From the NCBI GenBank assembly GCA_035294565.1, contig DATGKR010000122.1, positions 1 through 36,030 of the forward strand: 36,030 nucleotides of DNA, given 5' to 3'. The DNA comes from DATGKR01 sp035294565. GTDB taxonomy: Bacteria > Actinomycetota > Acidimicrobiia > Acidimicrobiales > Palsa-688. Position 1 is the stretch's first letter. Every line of letters begins with the position of its first letter. The position numbers were made by a program, and so were the translations under genes. The notes under the pieces were generated by a model. It did not search any database and was not told where the DNA came from. It saw only the letters and a program-made list of their open reading frames with translations. This document shows positions 8,273-15,886 of this stretch, piece after piece.

Positions 8273-9939
8273 GCGTGGGCGTGGCCGGCCTGGCGGCCGG
8301 CGTGCAAGGCGTCGCCAGGGTCCTGTCCAGGCTGCCCCTGGAGGGGCGGGCGCTCTACACGATCCTCGCCACGGGTGTCGCCGGACCGGAGCGGCCCGAC
8401 CGGCTCCTGGCCGTCTACCGCGCCTTCGAGCGCTACGGCCCGATGGGCGCCGCCCTGCCGGCGGCCGCCGCCCACAACGGTGCCCGCCTGGCTGTCGTAG
8501 ACGAACGGGGGGCGTTGACCTTCGACGAGCTGGACCGCCGCTCCAACGCGGTGGCCAACGCCCTGCGCGCCCGCCGCCTGCATCCCGGCGCCCCGGTGGC
8601 GATCCTCTGCCGCAACCATCGGGGCGTCTTCGACGCCGCCTTCGGCGTCCTAAAGGCGGGCGGACGGGCCCTGTTCCTCAACACCGATTTCGCCGCCCCC
8701 CAAGCGAGGGAGGTCTGCTCGCGCGAGGGCGTGCAGATGATCGTCTACGACGAAGAGTTCGCCGGCGTCGTCGCAGCCGTCGACGCCCCGCGGGGCCGGT
8801 TCGTGGCCTGGCAGGACGACCGTTCCGCCGAGCAGCCCCTCGAGTCGCTGATCGCCACGGGCAACCCGGAGCCGCCGCCCGCCCCGACCCGGCCGGGCGA
8901 CGTGGTCATCCTCACGAGCGGGACGACCGGCGCCCCCAAGGGCGCGACCCGCTCGGTGCCGAGGTCGCTCGTCCCGATAGCCGCGGTCCTGTCTCGGATC
9001 CCCTTCCGGGCCCGGGAGGTGACCTTCGTGGCCTCCCCCGTCCACCACGCCTGGGGCTTCGGCATGTCCGCCCTCGGCCTGGGCCTGGGATCGACCCTGC
9101 TGCTCCGCCGACGTTTCGACCCCGACGCGACGCTGGTCGCCGTGTCGGAGCACCGGGCCACCGGGCTGGTCGTCGTGCCCGTGATGCTGTCGCGCCTCGT
9201 GGACGCGGCGACCCGCTGCGCCGGCGGCGAAGGCGGGCGCCTCGACCTGTCGTCCCTGCGGATCATCGCCTCGAGCGGATCACAGCTGCCCGCCTCCTTG
9301 GCCACGAGGGCGATGGACGTCTTCGGCGACGTCGTCTACAACCTCTACGGCTCGACCGAGGTGGCCTGGGCGACGATCGCCACCCCCCGGGACCTGAGGG
9401 ACGCGCCCGGCACGGCCGGCAGGCCTCCGCTGGCCACGACCGTGCGGATCTACGACGACGACGGGCGCCCCGTCCCCCCCGGTGCGAGCGGCCGCATCTT
9501 CGTCGCCAGCGGCCTGGAGTTCGGCGGCTACACGGGAGGAGGCTCGAAGGAGGTGATCGACGGGCTCATGGCCACCGGCGACGTCGGGCACTTCGACGAG
9601 GAGGGAAGGCTCTTCGTGGACGGGCGCGACGACGAGATGATCGTCTCCGGCGGTGAGAACGTGTTCCCCGCAGAGGTGGAGGAGCTGCTCTCCTCGCACC
9701 CGGCGGTGGCCGAGGCGGCGGCGGTGGGGGTCGACGACGAGGAGTTCGGCCAACGCCTGCGAGCCTTCGTGGTGGTCCGCCCCGGCTTCTCGCTGTCCGC
9801 AGAGGAGGTCAAGGACCACGTCCGGGCCAACCTGGCCCGCTACAAGGTTCCCCGCGACGTGGTGTTCGTGGAGGCGCTGCCCCGCAACCCGTCCGGCAAG
9901 GTCCTGAAGAGGGAGCTGGCCGCGGCGGAGGCCGGATGA
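8245..9939 (+). CDS. fadD: AMP-dependent acyl-CoA synthetase (FadD-type)
   Basis: This 564-residue member of the ANL superfamily activates a carboxylic acid, probably a fatty acid, to acyl-AMP and then acyl-CoA. Visible motifs are the phosphate-binding loop ILTSGTTGAPKGA (about residues 222-234), the adenine-binding YNLYGSTEVAW, the hinge block GDVGHFDEEGRLFVDGRDDE with SGGENVFPAEVEELL, and the C-terminal catalytic Lys in RNPSGKVLKREL. ATG 8245 has GGAGA upstream and overlaps the lipoprotein by 28 nt; GTG 8275 is an alternative. Mce loci often carry a fadD gene (for example fadD5 with mce1). Here it could trap imported fatty acids as CoA esters; the chain-length range cannot be told. Confidence 0.93.
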   Translation: MPLRHRQPLGVGVAGLAAGVQGVARVLSRLPLEGRALYTILATGVAGPERPDRLLAVYRAFERYGPMGAALPAAAAHNGARLAVVDERGALTFDELDRRSNAVANALRARRLHPGAPVAILCRNHRGVFDAAFGVLKAGGRALFLNTDFAAPQAREVCSREGVQMIVYDEEFAGVVAAVDAPRGRFVAWQDDRSAEQPLESLIATGNPEPPPAPTRPGDVVILTSGTTGAPKGATRSVPRSLVPIAAVLSRIPFRAREVTFVASPVHHAWGFGMSALGLGLGSTLLLRRRFDPDATLVAVSEHRATGLVVVPVMLSRLVDAATRCAGGEGGRLDLSSLRIIASSGSQLPASLATRAMDVFGDVVYNLYGSTEVAWATIATPRDLRDAPGTAGRPPLATTVRIYDDDGRPVPPGASGRIFVASGLEFGGYTGGGSKEVIDGLMATGDVGHFDEEGRLFVDGRDDEMIVSGGENVFPAEVEELLSSHPAVAEAAAVGVDDEEFGQRLRAFVVVRPGFSLSAEEVKDHVRANLARYKVPRDVVFVEALPRNPSGKVLKRELAAAEAG

Positions 9940-11384
9940 TCGACCCGGAGGCCCGTCAGCCGGGCGCCGACTTCAGCCTGCTCGGCACCCGCAGCCGCTT
10001 CCGGGGTCCGTACTCGGGAGGCCCGCCGGAACGAGACCTGAAGGTCGACGCACCCCCGCTCGGGGCCTTCGGGCCTGCCGAGTTGGTGCGCATGGTCGCC
10101 GTGTACGTGACGCTCAGCGTCTCGGTCGCCTCGAGGCTGGCCCGCTGGTTCTTCCGCCGCCGCGGCCGGAGCATGTTCGCGGCCGCGTCCGAGGGAGCGG
10201 TGGACGGCTTCATCCGTCTCGGTCCCACCTACGTCAAGCTGGGACAGCTGATCGCCTCCTCCCCCGGGCTGTTCCCCGAGCCTCTCGCCCGAGCGGCGGC
10301 CCGCTGCCTGGACGAGGTGCCCCCCTTCGAGGGCCGCGTGGCACGCGAGATGGTGCGCCGCGACCTCGGGCTTCCCCCCGCGGCGGTGTTCCGGCACTTC
10401 GACGAGATCCCCTTGTCGGCCGCGTCGATCGGTCAGGTGCACGCCTGCCAGCTGCCCGACGGTCGGGAGGCGGTGGTGAAGCTGCAGAGGCCGAACATCC
10501 GCAAGCGGATGACCACCGACCTGCGCATCATGCACCGCCTCGCCAAGACGATGGAACGCCACTTCGAGTTCGCCCGCAACGCCAACGCCGTCGCCCTCGT
10601 CGAGGACCTGCACGCCGTCACCTACCAGGAGCTCAACCCTGCGCTGGAGGCGTGGCGCCAGCACCGCTTCCGCGAAAACCTGTGGGCCTTCGGGGACAAC
10701 CGCTGGATCACCGCACCCGAGATCTACTGGGACTACTGCGGGCCTCACATGATCTGCATGGAACGCATGACCGGCATACCCCTAGACGAGTTCGACGCCA
10801 TCCGCGAGATGGGCTTCGACGGCGAGCTCATCATCCGCCGGGGGGCCAAGACCTGGTTGGAGGCGGTGGTCGTCCACGGGCCGTTCCACGGCGACATGCA
10901 CGCTGGGAACCTGTGGGTGCTCGAGGACGGGCGGGCCAGCTACCTCGACTTCGGCATCATGGGTGAGCTGCCCGACGAGTTCAAGTCGCTCGTGCGCGAC
11001 CTGTTCTACACGTTCATCTTCGACCAGGACTTCTCCCGCATAGCCCGCGCCTACAAGAAGCTGGGGATAATGAGCGACGATATGGGCACGGACGAGGAGG
11101 TCGGGCAGAGGATCAAGATGGTGGTGGCGCCCATGCTGGGGGCGTCGGCCAGCATGAGCCTCGGCGACTTCCTCGTGTCGTCGCTGGACATGATGAAGCA
11201 GTTCGGGCTCACAGCGCCTAAGGAGATGGTCCTCTTCTCCAAGCAGATGCTCTACATGGAGCGCTACATGAAGGGTCTCGCCCCCAACTGGCAGTTCGGT
11301 TCCGACCCGTTCCTGGTGAAGAACATCTTCCCCGAGGAGGCGGCCAAGAAGGCCGCCCAGCTGGGGATGGTGTTCCCAGACTGA
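9936..11384 (+). CDS. ABC1/UbiB (ADCK) family atypical kinase
   Basis: This 482-residue protein has the UbiB/ADCK signature. It shows a KxGQ motif (GPTYVKLGQLIASSP, about residue 100), an Ala-rich replacement of the P-loop (SAASIGQVHACQL), the nucleotide-binding Lys in AVVKLQRPNI, and the catalytic and metal-binding blocks HGDMHAGNLW (about 317) and YLDFGIMGEL (about 337). Family members are ATP-binding proteins linked to quinone or lipid metabolism. ATG 9936 overlaps the fadD stop (ATGA). Its place between an acyl-CoA ligase and a lipid-carrier lipoprotein suggests a lipid-related role; the exact function is unknown. Confidence 0.9.
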   Translation: MIDPEARQPGADFSLLGTRSRFRGPYSGGPPERDLKVDAPPLGAFGPAELVRMVAVYVTLSVSVASRLARWFFRRRGRSMFAAASEGAVDGFIRLGPTYVKLGQLIASSPGLFPEPLARAAARCLDEVPPFEGRVAREMVRRDLGLPPAAVFRHFDEIPLSAASIGQVHACQLPDGREAVVKLQRPNIRKRMTTDLRIMHRLAKTMERHFEFARNANAVALVEDLHAVTYQELNPALEAWRQHRFRENLWAFGDNRWITAPEIYWDYCGPHMICMERMTGIPLDEFDAIREMGFDGELIIRRGAKTWLEAVVVHGPFHGDMHAGNLWVLEDGRASYLDFGIMGELPDEFKSLVRDLFYTFIFDQDFSRIARAYKKLGIMSDDMGTDEEVGQRIKMVVAPMLGASASMSLGDFLVSSLDMMKQFGLTAPKEMVLFSKQMLYMERYMKGLAPNWQFGSDPFLVKNIFPEEAAKKAAQLGMVFPD

Positions 11385-12073
11385 TGAGACCGCGCCGCGC
11401 CTTCACGGCCCTCGCCGCCGCTTCGGCGCTCGTCCTGGCCGCCTGCGGCGGGGGTGCCGCACGGTCCGCCAGCCCGCAGGTGCTGCTGCAGAAGGCGAAG
11501 GCGGTCGCCGACCGAGCCTCGGCCGTCCACTTCGAGCTGAGCAGCTCCAACCTGCCGACCAGCGGGACCCGTCTGGTCGGCGGCGAGGGGGACCTGCAGC
11601 GGCCGGCGAGCATGCGCGGCAGCTTCGAGGTGGCTACCAGCGGCTTCACGGCCACCGTCAAGGTCGTCTCCGTCGGCGGGGTCTTCGAGGTGGAGTTGCC
11701 TTTCGCGTCCCACTACGAGAAGACCAACCCGGCGTCGTTCGGCCTGACCGACCCGGCGCAGCTGCTCAGCCCCACCAACGGGCTCACCCGGCTGCTCGCC
11801 CTCGCCCGGGATCCCCGCCTCGGCCCCAGCCAAAGGGTCGCCGGGGAGCTGGTGGACACGGTCGACTTCACGGTGCCGGGGCGCGACATACCGGTCCTGC
11901 CCGACGCAGACCCGGCCAGGCCGGTGGACATCACCGCTGCCATCGACCCTTCCAACTACCAGCTGCGCACCGTCACCCTGGTGGGCCCGCTCGAGAGCGC
12001 CACGGTCGAGACCACCTATGTTCTCACCCTGAGCGGCTACGACGAGCACGTGCACATAACGCTGCCGAGTTGA
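11384..12073 (+). CDS. lprG: LprG/LppX-family lipoprotein
   Basis: This 229-residue lipoprotein has signal MRPRRAFTALAAASALVLAAC and lipobox LAAC. The mature domain matches the LppX_LprAFG fold: SASPQVLLQKAKAVADRASA, then VHFELSSSNLPTSG, later PVDITAAIDPSNYQLRTVTL. The family has a hydrophobic pocket that carries triacylated glycolipids or triacylglycerol. In Mycobacterium tuberculosis lprG is followed by the MFS exporter P55 (Rv1411c-Rv1410c), and the same order is seen here, which strengthens both calls. Its ATG shares one base with the upstream TGA, and its own stop overlaps the transporter start (TTGA). Confidence 0.9.
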   Translation: MRPRRAFTALAAASALVLAACGGGAARSASPQVLLQKAKAVADRASAVHFELSSSNLPTSGTRLVGGEGDLQRPASMRGSFEVATSGFTATVKVVSVGGVFEVELPFASHYEKTNPASFGLTDPAQLLSPTNGLTRLLALARDPRLGPSQRVAGELVDTVDFTVPGRDIPVLPDADPARPVDITAAIDPSNYQLRTVTLVGPLESATVETTYVLTLSGYDEHVHITLPS

Positions 12074-13917
12074 CAGCCAGCCTGCCGGCCCCACCCGATC
12101 CAGCCCCGCCGACGCTCGGCGGAGCGGCCGCGGCGGACCGGTGGAAGCTCGGGGCGGTCTGCTTCGCCGTGCTGCTCGCCGCGGCCGACACCTACGTGGT
12201 GGTCGTCGTGCTGCCCGACATCATGAACGGGGTCGGCGTCAGCCTCGACGAGCTGCAACGGGCCACGCCGATCATAAGCGGGTTCCTGCTCGGATACACG
12301 GTGATGCTGCCCCTGGTCGGCAGGGTGGCGGACCTGGCCGGCACCGGACCGGTCCTGGCCGGCTGCCTGTCCGCCTTCGCCGCCGGGTCGCTTATCACCG
12401 CGACCGCCCACTCGCTGCCGGTCGCCGTCCTCGGCCGGGCGGTGCAGGGCTTCGGCGGCGGGGGACTGGTGCCGGTCGCCCTGGCGATGGTCGCCTCCCG
12501 CTGGGCGCCCGACGAGCGCGGCCGACCTCTCGGCCTGGTCGGCGCCGTCCAGGAGCTGGGAAGCGTGGCCGGGCCGCTCTACGGGGCCGGCGTCGTCGCT
12601 TTCGCCTCGTGGCGGGCGATCTTCTGGCTCAACCTGCCGCTCGCCGGAGCCGCCGCCGGCGCCTACCTCCTGGCCGGCCGCCGGGGTGGCCCGGGGAGGA
12701 CCCCCGCCGTCGGGACCGCCCGTGGGAGGCGAGACTGGCCGGGTCCGCTGCTGGCCGTCGTCGGAGCCTGCGGGCTCGCCGTCGGGCTCGACGCCCCCGC
12801 AACGCTGGCCACCAGTCCGAGCCTCGGCGCGCTGTGGTCGCCCGCCGCGGGGGGCTCGTGGGCGGCGTTCACCACCCCGGTGGTTCTAGCCTCGCTCGGG
12901 GTGCTCGCCTCTGCCGCCGTGTGGGAAGCGTCGGCCCCCCGGAGCTTCCGGCCGCTGCTCCCCTTGCGCCGGACGCCGGCGTTGCTGGCCAGGTCCGATC
13001 TGCCCGGCGCCGCCCTGCTCGCCGCGGTGCTGGCGTGCATCGTGGTTGCGTTCTCCACCGCCAACCCGAGCCGCCAGGTCGTCTCCTCGGACGCACCGGT
13101 GCTGCTCCCGCTCGCCGCGGCGCTCGCCGTCGCGTTCTTCTGGCGCCAGCGGCGGGCTGCCGAGCCGCTGGTCGACCCGAGGAGCCTCGCCGCCCGGCCG
13201 GCGTGGGGCGGCCTGGCCGTCAACTTGGCGATCGGGGCGGGCCTGATGGCTGCCCTGGTCGACGTTCCCCTCTTCGCCCGCTCCACCGTAGATCCCACCT
13301 CGGAGGTCGCCGCCGCGCTGGTCCTGCTCCGCTTCTTGGTGGCCGTCCCCGTCGGGGCCGTGGCCGGCGGCTTCCTCTGCCGTCACCGCGGCCGCGCCCG
13401 TTGGGTGGCCGGGGCCGGAATGGCCCTCGCGGCCGGCGCCTTCGTCGCCATGTCCACGTGGTCGACCACCGCCCTGGGCGGCGGGCCCCGTTGGAGCGAC
13501 GCCGAGCTGGTGCTGTGCGGCCTGGGTTTCGGGCTGGCGATAGCGCCGGTGAACGTCGCCATCCTGGGGGCGGTCGACAAGGGGATCCACGCCCTGGCGA
13601 GCGCCTTGGCGGTCGTCGCCCGGACGGTCGGCATGCTCGCCGGGCTTTCGGCGCTCGCCGCCGTCGGACTGCGACGCTTCTACGAACGGGTCGCCCGCAT
13701 CCCCTCCCCCCTGCGGCTCTGCCCGTCGCACCCGGAGTCCTGCCCGGCGTACGACCACGCCGCCACGGCGGCCCTCATCGCCGAGCTGCACACCATCTTC
13801 TTCGGTGCGGCCATCACCGCCGCTGCGGCCGCCGCCCTGGCGGTCGGCCTGCTCAGCCGTCCAGACCGGCGAGCCGTGCTGCCCGACGGAGCACAGAGTC
13901 GAGCATCGGCGCCGTGA
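12070..13917 (+). CDS. MFS transporter of the DHA2 type, P55-like
   Basis: This 615-residue polytopic protein, about 14 membrane segments, starts at TTG 12070 (TTGA overlap with lprG). Typical motifs are LPDIMNGVGVSLDELQ in the first periplasmic loop, motif A-like GRVADLAGTGPVLAG, GRAVQGFGGGGLVPVALAMV, and antiporter motif C-like GAVQELGSVAGPLYGA. P55 works with LprG to export lipids such as triacylglycerides and lipoglycans and contributes to drug efflux; that role is inferred here from gene order. The last 65 bases overlap the 3' end of the convergent udgB gene. Confidence 0.9.
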   Translation: MTASLPAPPDPAPPTLGGAAAADRWKLGAVCFAVLLAAADTYVVVVVLPDIMNGVGVSLDELQRATPIISGFLLGYTVMLPLVGRVADLAGTGPVLAGCLSAFAAGSLITATAHSLPVAVLGRAVQGFGGGGLVPVALAMVASRWAPDERGRPLGLVGAVQELGSVAGPLYGAGVVAFASWRAIFWLNLPLAGAAAGAYLLAGRRGGPGRTPAVGTARGRRDWPGPLLAVVGACGLAVGLDAPATLATSPSLGALWSPAAGGSWAAFTTPVVLASLGVLASAAVWEASAPRSFRPLLPLRRTPALLARSDLPGAALLAAVLACIVVAFSTANPSRQVVSSDAPVLLPLAAALAVAFFWRQRRAAEPLVDPRSLAARPAWGGLAVNLAIGAGLMAALVDVPLFARSTVDPTSEVAAALVLLRFLVAVPVGAVAGGFLCRHRGRARWVAGAGMALAAGAFVAMSTWSTTALGGGPRWSDAELVLCGLGFGLAIAPVNVAILGAVDKGIHALASALAVVARTVGMLAGLSALAAVGLRRFYERVARIPSPLRLCPSHPESCPAYDHAATAALIAELHTIFFGAAITAAAAAALAVGLLSRPDRRAVLPDGAQSRASAP

Positions 13918-14548
13918 GCCGGCCGGTGAAGGTGTTCTGCTGGCTGGGATGGTAGGAGCAGACCACCGTGAGGCCGCCGAGCGACGCGTCGACGCCGTGC
14001 CCGAAGGCGGGGCGGCGCTCGCCGCGGGGCACGTCGAGAGCCCTGGGGAGGGCGTCGTAGGCGAAGCGTCCCAGCGCTACCACCACCCGCAGCCCTGCGA
14101 GGAGGGCCAGCTCGCGCCGCAGGTAGGGAAGGCAGGCGTCGCGCTCCGCCGGGGTCGGCCGGTTCGCCGGGGGGGCGCAGCGCACGACGGAGCAGACCCA
14201 CACCCCGCTGAGACGCAGCCCGTCGCCGCGGCCGGTGCTGGCCGGCTGGTTGGCCAGCCCGACCCGGTGCAGCGACGCGAACAACCAGTCCCCGGAACGG
14301 TCCCCCGTGAAAATGCGTCCCGTACGGTTGGCGCCGTGAGCGGCCGGGGCGAGCCCGACCACGGCCACGCGGGCGGCGGGGTCGCCGAAACCGGGCACCG
14401 GCCGCCCCCAGTACCGCTCGGCGCGGAACGCGGCCCGCTTGTCCCGGGCCACCTCCTCGCGCCAGGCGACCAGACGGGGGCATGCCCGGCAGCGGACGAT
14501 GTCGGACTCGAGTCGGCTGAGGGAGTCGGCGCCGGCGGGGCTGCTCAT
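13853..14548 (-). CDS. udgB: Uracil-DNA glycosylase, family 5 (UdgB-like)
   Basis: This 231-residue base-excision-repair enzyme removes uracil and related deaminated bases from DNA. The family 5 motifs are visible: VVGLAPAAHGANRTGRIFTG (motif 1, with Ala where family 1 has the catalytic Asp) and CSYHPSQQNTFTGR (motif 3). Cysteines for a 4Fe-4S cluster are C20 and C23 (VRCRACPRL) plus those in VCSVVRCAPPANRPTPAERD. ATG 14548 gives a normal N-terminus; the frame continues open upstream through repeat copy 2, but that extension is not credible. The C-terminal 65 bases overlap the MFS gene tail-to-tail. A possible -10 (TAGTGT on the - strand, 14574-14569) lies upstream. Confidence 0.9.
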   Translation of the reverse strand: MSSPAGADSLSRLESDIVRCRACPRLVAWREEVARDKRAAFRAERYWGRPVPGFGDPAARVAVVGLAPAAHGANRTGRIFTGDRSGDWLFASLHRVGLANQPASTGRGDGLRLSGVWVCSVVRCAPPANRPTPAERDACLPYLRRELALLAGLRVVVALGRFAYDALPRALDVPRGERRPAFGHGVDASLGGLTVVCSYHPSQQNTFTGRLTAPMLDSVLRRAARLAGLDG

Positions 14549-14598
14549 CGCGGTACAACCACGGAACCACACTAGGTTGGCCCCCCGGATGCCCCCGA

Positions 14599-14732
14599 AG
14601 AACGTGTCGCGAAACTCGCGTGGAGAGAGCGGACGGTCGTTCGAATCGCACTCCATTGACATGGAGGAGCATTTGAACGACAAGAGAACGACCGTCCGCT
14701 CTCTCCCAAGCTCCACTTTCGCGACACGTTCT
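14599..14732. repeat. ERIC-like 134-bp palindromic repeat, copy 2
   Basis: This is the second and more regular copy of the element at 5024-5156. Terminal arms 14599-14614 and 14717-14732 are perfect over 16 bp. Inner arms 14624-14642 and 14686-14704 are perfect over 19 bp (AGAGAGCGGACGGTCGTTC). A central hairpin (14651-14666, CTCCAT-TGAC-ATGGAG) sits at the apex. The 3' half contains GAACGAC twice (14675-14681 and 14686-14692), so the 5' arm could pair with either. The element lies between divergent udgB and the phosphatase gene and runs into the phosphatase reading frame. Confidence 0.9.
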
Positions 14733-15362
14733 AAGACACCCAAACCGACGACCGTCCTTCTGGTCCGCCACGGAGCCACGCCCACAACTGGCCGGGTCCT
14801 CCCCGGCAGGGCGAGAGGCCTGCACCTCTCGGAGGAGGGACGCGCCCAGGCGGCGGCCGTAGCCCGGGCCCTGAGCGAGTCGCGCCGCAAGGTCGCCGCG
14901 GTGTACGCCTCGCCGCTGGAACGGGCCCGCGAGACAGCAGAGCCGATCGCCGCGGCGCTCAGCCGGCGGGTCGAGATCCACCGCGGGCTGCTCGAATGCG
15001 ACTTCGGCGAGTGGACCGGCGCCGAGCTGAAGAAGCTGATGAAGCTCCCCGAGTGGCTCACCGTGCAGCGCTGGCCGAGCGGGTTCCGCTTTCCCGGCGG
15101 GGAGTCCTTCAAGGCCATGCAGGCCCGGATCGTCGCCGCCATGGCCGACCTGCGCTCCCGGCACCCCGGCGAGACGGTCGTCGCCGTGTCCCACGCCGAC
15201 CCGATCAAAGCGGCGGTCGCCGACGCCATCGGCTCCCACCTGGACCTCTTCCAGAGGATTCTCGTCTCGCCGGCGTCGGTGACGGCCATCGCCTACGGCC
15301 CGCTCGGCCCCACGGTCCTCGCCGTCAACGTCACCCGTCTGGCGGAGCTGAGCGCCCCGTGA
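14661..15362 (+). CDS. Histidine phosphatase (phosphoglycerate-mutase-like, MSMEG_4193 family)
   Basis: The conserved protein begins near PKPTTVLLVRHGATPTTGRV, with the RHG phosphohistidine motif, and continues with ASPLERARETAEPIA, LLECDFGEWTG and VVAVSHADPIKAAV, the second catalytic His. No ATG, GTG or TTG lies just before the conserved core. The nearest in-frame starts are ATG 14661 and TTG 14673, both inside repeat copy 2, which would add about 28 residues from the element; CTG 14760 is another possibility. With ATG 14661 the product is 233 residues. It is followed by DUF3090 (GTGA overlap) and an SCO1521-family gene, an arrangement conserved in many Actinobacteria (Rv2135c-Rv2133c in M. 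tuberculosis). The substrate is unknown. Confidence 0.85.
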   Translation: MEEHLNDKRTTVRSLPSSTFATRSKTPKPTTVLLVRHGATPTTGRVLPGRARGLHLSEEGRAQAAAVARALSESRRKVAAVYASPLERARETAEPIAAALSRRVEIHRGLLECDFGEWTGAELKKLMKLPEWLTVQRWPSGFRFPGGESFKAMQARIVAAMADLRSRHPGETVVAVSHADPIKAAVADAIGSHLDLFQRILVSPASVTAIAYGPLGPTVLAVNVTRLAELSAP

Positions 15363-15886
15363 GCCGCTCGTTCGATCTCCCCGAGGCCGACTGGGCGACG
15401 GTGGGCGCCGTCGGCCGGCCCGGTCAACGGACGTTCTACCTGCAGGCCCGCCAGGCCGGGGAGGTGGTCACCTTGAAGCTCGAGAAGCAGCACGTCGCGG
15501 CGCTGGCGCAGTTCCTCGCCGAGATGCTCTCCGACCTTCCCGCCCCCGAGCAGGCCGCCCCGAGCGGGGCCGAGGCGCTCATCGAGCCGCTCGAACCGGA
15601 ATGGCCGGTCGGCACCTTGCAGCTGGCCTACGACGGGGACGCCGACCGGGTGCTGATCGTCGCCGAGGAGATCGGGGAGGCGGAGCCCGAAGGAGAGCAG
15701 CAGGGCGTCGAAACAGGAGAGCGCGCCGCGGCGAGGGTCGGCATCACCCGCTCCTCGGCGGCGATGATCGCCCGGGTCGGGGCCGAGCTGGTGAGCGCAG
15801 GGCGTCCCACGTGCGCGCTCTGCGGCCGTCCCATCGACCCGGAGGGTCACACGTGCCCCCGAACGAACGGGCACCGGCCGCGCTAG
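15359..15886 (+). CDS. DUF3090 family protein
   Basis: This 175-residue protein starts at GTG 15359 in a GTGA overlap. It has the DUF3090 hallmarks: FDLPEADWATVGAVGRPGQR, TFYLQARQAGEVVTLKLEKQ, an acidic middle (about residues 100-125), and the C-terminal zinc-ribbon-like block RPTCALCGRPIDPEGHTCPR with three Cys and a His. The function of the family is not established. It is consistently found between the histidine phosphatase and the SCO1521-family protein, as here, suggesting a shared pathway. Its 3' end overlaps the next gene by 34 nt. Confidence 0.88.
   Translation: MSRSFDLPEADWATVGAVGRPGQRTFYLQARQAGEVVTLKLEKQHVAALAQFLAEMLSDLPAPEQAAPSGAEALIEPLEPEWPVGTLQLAYDGDADRVLIVAEEIGEAEPEGEQQGVETGERAAARVGITRSSAAMIARVGAELVSAGRPTCALCGRPIDPEGHTCPRTNGHRPR

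Noticed and set aside
12141..13955. A second 604-codon + strand frame over the MFS gene
   Set aside because: Its translation is Arg/Pro/Gly-rich without membrane segments, while the other frame encodes a coherent DHA2 transporter.
14549..15289. N-terminal extension of udgB through repeat copy 2
   Set aside because: The frame is open, but ATG 14548 gives the normal family N-terminus, and the extension is antisense to the histidine phosphatase.
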